Source: Spirochaetaceae bacterium
GTDB lineage: Bacteria; Spirochaetota; Spirochaetia; Treponematales; Breznakiellaceae
Assembly (NCBI GenBank): GCA_031255655.1
Contig: JAIRSB010000121.1
Span: forward strand, 1 to 9,087
Reading direction: 5' to 3'
DNA length: 9,087 bases
Shown here piece by piece: positions 7,801 through 9,087 of this stretch. The translations under genes were made by a program, and so were the position numbers. Under the pieces are notes generated by a model. That model saw only the letters and a list, made by a program, of their open reading frames with translations, was not told the origin of the DNA and did not search any database. Every line of letters starts with the position of its first letter. The stretch's first letter is position 1.

Positions 7801-8052
7801 GTCATTGAGGGACACGCTCATAACCTCTCCGGTACGGAAGCGGAAGAAACCAGCAGGGCGGGCGGCAATATACCGCTTGTTCCGTTGTCAAATGAACGCG
7901 CCGCGTTCGTTAAGCAGCAGCTTACACGGCTCGGCGTTAGCGCGGGGCGTATGACTACTGAGGGGATGGGCGGCCGTAAGCCTATAGCTGATCCGGCTAA
8001 CCGCGATGACTGGTGGAAAGACCGCCGTGTTGAGTTTATTTTAAATAAGTAG
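4846..8052 (+). CDS. Secreted FlgD/Ig-like repeat protein with C-terminal OmpA domain
   Basis: A 1068-residue envelope protein. A signal peptide (hydrophobic core about 9-24, possible cleavage after A33) is followed by eight Ig-like repeats of about 105-120 residues and an OmpA-like peptidoglycan-binding domain (about 935-1068). Each repeat has a WDG-type motif (117-121, 221-225, 342-346, 448-452, 556-560, 663-667, 773-777, 880-884) followed by DGxY and often AGN, as in FlgD Ig-like folds. Several begin with an SPNGDG-type turn. The OmpA part shows VVIEGHAHN (985-993), LSNERAAFV (1014-1022) and RRVEFIL (1060-1066). The Asp usually following GHT is His here. The likely role is a wall-anchored scaffold or surface-exposed adhesin-like protein working with the barrel protein, to which it is coupled by a 4-base overlap. 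The partner and ligand are unknown. Confidence 0.88.
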   Translation: MKKSFVSPLISGLVLICVSVLLLSAGDPAVGSAQGSDSTLTAYISPNNDGVKDVLIVPFSITDKRYITEWRLLISDENGTVVRTIANKDNRPVSLTFKEFWRIITRPKQSVAIPASVVWDGVMDSGEVAPDGVYFYSLQAADDNGNTAKSEKRMVVVDCTPPVVEITQPSVAEKFFGEGAKSSIRIREDGSHEDLWTAFIADTSDNIVRSWNIVDSAPSDIVWDGRSNEGTLVIDGVYSYSIKSTDRAGNVSAPVRVSNIVYSGDKPVTNLALGSGRYFSPGTSLSERSDQEDTRIKTITLVPSIPTPSTGNSLQSWRIEVLDSSTQVKRVYSGGSSVPANIVFDGFDDAGRALDDGTYRATLTASYLNGYTTPEKLSPEFILDRTRPQASISLPDNIFSPNGDGDKDAIILRQNLSQENTPWRGEVVNRQGSIVRSFEFGGKPAPEISWNGLSDSGALCPDGEYQYRVSCVDLAGNFASALSLPFVLDNSATELILSASPEAFSPNGDSVQDSVRFGVTSKSESGIIQYALTITDAPAGKAVRVFDGNSALPSSIVWDGKASDGSTAPDGLYYAKLSATARNGNVSSVTAGPVVLDTTPPKAAVSAPYLLFDPEPDSTRKSLPLMIETDAERVWTGVIQPAQGASPTPVRNFVWYDSEVPSFEWDGTDDSGNTVKDGVYRFILSAQDPAGNRANVELAAITVDTRPSRAWITTLYETIAPNGNKTKSQVFDITSTPNDGVDSWAFRIVNAEDASGEAVRVWQGSGDTVPARIEWDGRLADGNAADGLFVGLLEISYTRGKNVRTESPAFVCSAQAPVISTLAHPEFFSPDNDGIDDEERITLNAFSYLPFESWSFEVFEPQGRNLFWSASGKSQITRELVWDGRSRTGELVQSAMDYPYTFTVTDVEGQSSQSSGVLHVDVLVIRDGDKLKMQVPAIIFRADHADFVAKAQDPQQGLEQNVIDNNMRVLRRIAQILNKFKDYTVVIEGHAHNLSGTEAEETSRAGGNIPLVPLSNERAAFVKQQLTRLGVSAGRMTTEGMGGRKPIADPANRDDWWKDRRVEFILNK
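4963..7611 (+). repeat. Eight tandem Ig-like protein repeats
   Basis: The repeats cover residues 40-922 of the large protein. The spacings between successive WDG motifs are 104, 121, 106, 108, 107, 110 and 107 residues, so the unit is about 107 and unit 3 carries an extra 15 or so. The acidic opening turn is well kept in unit 1 (ISPNNDG), 4 (FSPNGDG), 5 (FSPNGDS) and 8 (FSPDNDG). It is degraded in units 2, 3, 6 and 7. The DNA itself is diverged, with no obvious long exact repeats, so this is old duplication rather than recent expansion. Confidence 0.8.
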
Positions 8053-8114
8053 CCGCGGGCATCCTGAAACAGGGATGTTTACGGCTGCCGCGGGGAAGGC
8101 GGTTTTCGCCTTTC
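8053..8114 (+). terminator. Inverted repeats after the OmpA gene, weak terminator candidate
   Basis: Directly after the stop codon, CCGCGG (8053-8058) recurs at 8088-8093 and encloses a hairpin CATCCTG-AAA-CAGGGATG (8060-8077, one bulge). A second hairpin, AAGGCG (8096-8101) with CGCCTT (8107-8112), extends by a G-U and a G-C pair. The run after it is TTTCTC, a poor U-tract. Together they may end the upstream transcript or protect its 3' end. I see no reading frame of interest in the rest of the 182-base spacer. Confidence 0.4.
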
Positions 8115-8180
8115 TCGCGAATTACATGGACGCGCCGCGAATTTGGCGGCTGTGTTCGTGAAATATGCTATTACGTTAAA

Positions 8181-8220
8181 GCAGCGCCGGAGAACGTTCG
8201 ATTACGTTTTCCGGCGTTGC
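8181..8220 (+). promoter_or_regulatory. 17-bp stem-loop just before the rpiB ribosome-binding site
   Basis: GCAGCGCCGGAGAACGT (8181-8197) pairs with ACGTTTTCCGGCGTTGC (8204-8220) around a 6-base loop. Fifteen pairs are Watson-Crick and two are G-U when read as plus-strand RNA; on the minus strand these would be A-C mismatches. It ends three bases before the AAGGAG site (8224-8229), leaving it free. A weak promoter, TTGGCG (8143-8148) and TATGCT (8164-8169, spacing 15), would place this hairpin at the very 5' end of the mRNA. Confidence 0.5.
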
Positions 8221-8234
8221 TATAAGGAGCTTGT

Positions 8235-8672
8235 ATGATAGCGTTGGCCAGCGACCACGGCGGTTTCGCGTTGAAAAATGAGATAAGACTTTTGCTTGAT
8301 GATATGGGACTGCCTTATACGGATTTTGGTGCGGACAGTCCGGTTTCTTGCGATTACGCTCTTTTCGGCGTCCCCGCAGCTAAGGCTGTGGCGGCTGGGA
8401 AGTGCGAGAAGGGTATTTTGTTCTGCGGCACAGGCGCGGGTATGAATTACGCGGCAAACAAAATATGCGGGATTCGCTGCGTTGTCTGTTCAGACTGCTT
8501 CACGGCGGTCATGTCCCGCGCCCATAACGACGCCAATATGCTCGCGCTTGGAGGCCGCGTCGTCGGAGTGGATCTTGCCAAAATGATAGTAAGGCTTTGG
8601 CTGGAAACCGAATTCTCCGGCGACGAGCGTCATAAACGCCGTATCGCCCAAGTAATGGAGTTGGACGCTTAA
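8235..8672 (+). CDS. rpiB: RpiB/LacA/LacB-family sugar-phosphate isomerase
   Basis: A 145-residue cytoplasmic enzyme of the RpiB family, which interconverts ribose 5-phosphate and ribulose 5-phosphate (or, in relatives, allose or galactose 6-phosphate). Family motifs are in order: SDHGGFALK (6-14), the active-site block FCGTGAGMNYAANK (63-76) with catalytic-type Cys64, SDCFTAV (86-92), RAHNDANMLALGGR (95-108) with His97 at the phosphate/acid-base site, and WLETEF (122-127). The length matches the family (about 140-150). The usual GMSI reads GMNY, a small change next to the substrate site, so a substrate other than ribose 5-phosphate is possible. ATG has AAGGAG five bases upstream and a strong hairpin before it. 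It has its own spacer on both sides and is probably a single-gene unit. Confidence 0.93.
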   Translation: MIALASDHGGFALKNEIRLLLDDMGLPYTDFGADSPVSCDYALFGVPAAKAVAAGKCEKGILFCGTGAGMNYAANKICGIRCVVCSDCFTAVMSRAHNDANMLALGGRVVGVDLAKMIVRLWLETEFSGDERHKRRIAQVMELDA

Positions 8673-8779
8673 ATCCGCCGAAGGCTTCAAGCATAAGGTG
8701 GTAACGAGCGAAAGACATTGAGCGCAGACGGAAAGTATTATATCATATTTAGCAAAGCGGAAAACAGGAAGATATTGTC

Positions 8780-8869
8780 ATGGTGGTAACACCTGTGAAA
8801 TATCCGCATTGCGGAAGCGAAAACGAAAATATGGAGGATCTAAAGAATTTAATTATCCAAAAGGCTTAA
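8780..8869 (+). pseudogene. Possible 5' remnant of an IS1-family transposase gene
   Basis: A short frame opens at ATG 8780 and reads MVVTPVKYPHCGSENE before losing resemblance and stopping at 8867-8869. The first part looks like the N-terminus of IS1-family InsA, whose zinc-finger typically starts VKCPHCGSEN; here the first Cys is Tyr. The GGTGGTAAC at 8697-8705 might be the worn terminal repeat of the same element and recurs at 8782-8790. Beyond about 8830 the DNA belongs to another gene in a different frame. This is recognition from a very short stretch and may be wrong. Confidence 0.4.
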
Positions 8870-9054
8870 ATGGGACAATGGAAATAGCCTTTAGCTTAAA
8901 AAGTTATGATGAAGTTGATAAAGAATACAAGCGTCTTGTGGATTTAGGCGTTGAAAGTATTTTTCCTTCGACAACGATGCCATGGGGACAGCGGACTTGC
9001 TATATAGCTGACCCGGAAGGTAATTTATTGGAAATTGGTTCATTTGGAGCATAA
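8809..9054 (+). pseudogene. VOC/glyoxalase-like protein, 5'-truncated
   Basis: The C-terminal part of a vicinal-oxygen-chelate (glyoxalase/bleomycin-resistance) domain protein, from about KEFNYPKGLNGTMEIAF to the natural-looking end YIADPEGNLLEIGSFGA. The metal-binding Glu of this half is in NLLEIG. A full VOC protein has about 120-140 residues and a first beta-alpha-beta module; that module is missing. The frame is open back to 8722 but codes nothing VOC-like before about 8836. The longest possible start is TTG at 8809, giving 81 residues with an implausible basic head (RKRKRK). Base composition drops to about 32% G+C (19 of 60 at 8881-8940, hand count), unlike the neighbours. Together this suggests an acquired gene whose 5' end was lost at a junction with a transposase remnant. 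Function of the intact relative is unknown. Confidence 0.7.
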
Positions 9055-9087
9055 AATAACAAGTTATTTAAATTATGTTCAATGGAG

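Noticed and set aside
7282..7821. 179-codon minus-strand frame opposite repeat 8 and the OmpA domain
   Set aside because: The plus strand carries clear domain motifs throughout; the antisense reading has none.
8719..8790. Short frame from TTG 8719 reading LSADGKYYIIFSKAENRK, ending before the IS1-like ATG
   Set aside because: Only about 23 codons, no ribosome site, no recognisable relative; more likely the non-coding left part of a decayed insertion sequence.

Overview
The window looks like chromosomal DNA of a spirochaete, most likely a Treponema-type organism. This rests on the L34 sequence, the FlgD/Ig-like plus OmpA envelope protein and the PorV/UPF0164-like barrel; it comes from recalled family resemblance, not a search. 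Base composition is near 50% G+C except in the last 250 bases, which are clearly AT-rich. No gene-free stretch exceeds about 180 bases.

Left part, minus strand (1-1226): the conserved operon rpmH-rnpA-yidD-yidC. It encodes ribosomal protein L34, the RNase P protein, the YidD insertion factor and the start of the YidC insertase, which runs off the window. A sigma70-type promoter lies upstream of rpmH. The rpmH gene (1071-1226) is only 51 codons and easy to miss. RnpA carries an unusual 25-residue in-frame insert encoded by palindromic DNA.

Middle, plus strand (1405-8052): four closely spaced genes. They encode a sugar-type nucleotidyltransferase, a secreted MltD-like lytic transglycosylase with two LysM domains, an outer-membrane beta-barrel protein, and a 1068-residue secreted protein with eight Ig-like repeats and a C-terminal OmpA peptidoglycan-binding domain. 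The last two overlap by 4 bases (ATGA). Together they suggest an envelope module: cut peptidoglycan, place a barrel in the outer membrane, and anchor a long periplasmic or surface repeat protein to the wall. The barrel protein ends in a short tail resembling the start of an Ig-like repeat, so the pair may have arisen by splitting one longer protein.

Right part (8053-9087): a spacer rich in inverted repeats, an RpiB/LacAB-type sugar-phosphate isomerase preceded by a 17-bp stem-loop, and then a scar. The scar has a possible 5' remnant of an IS1-family transposase joined to the 3' two-thirds of an AT-rich VOC/glyoxalase-like gene. This end looks like acquired, decaying DNA.

I found no CRISPR array, tRNA, rRNA, intact transposon or recognisable defence system. 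The observations most worth following are the palindromic insert in rnpA, the barrel/Ig-OmpA gene split, and the altered diaminopimelate-binding site of the OmpA domain.
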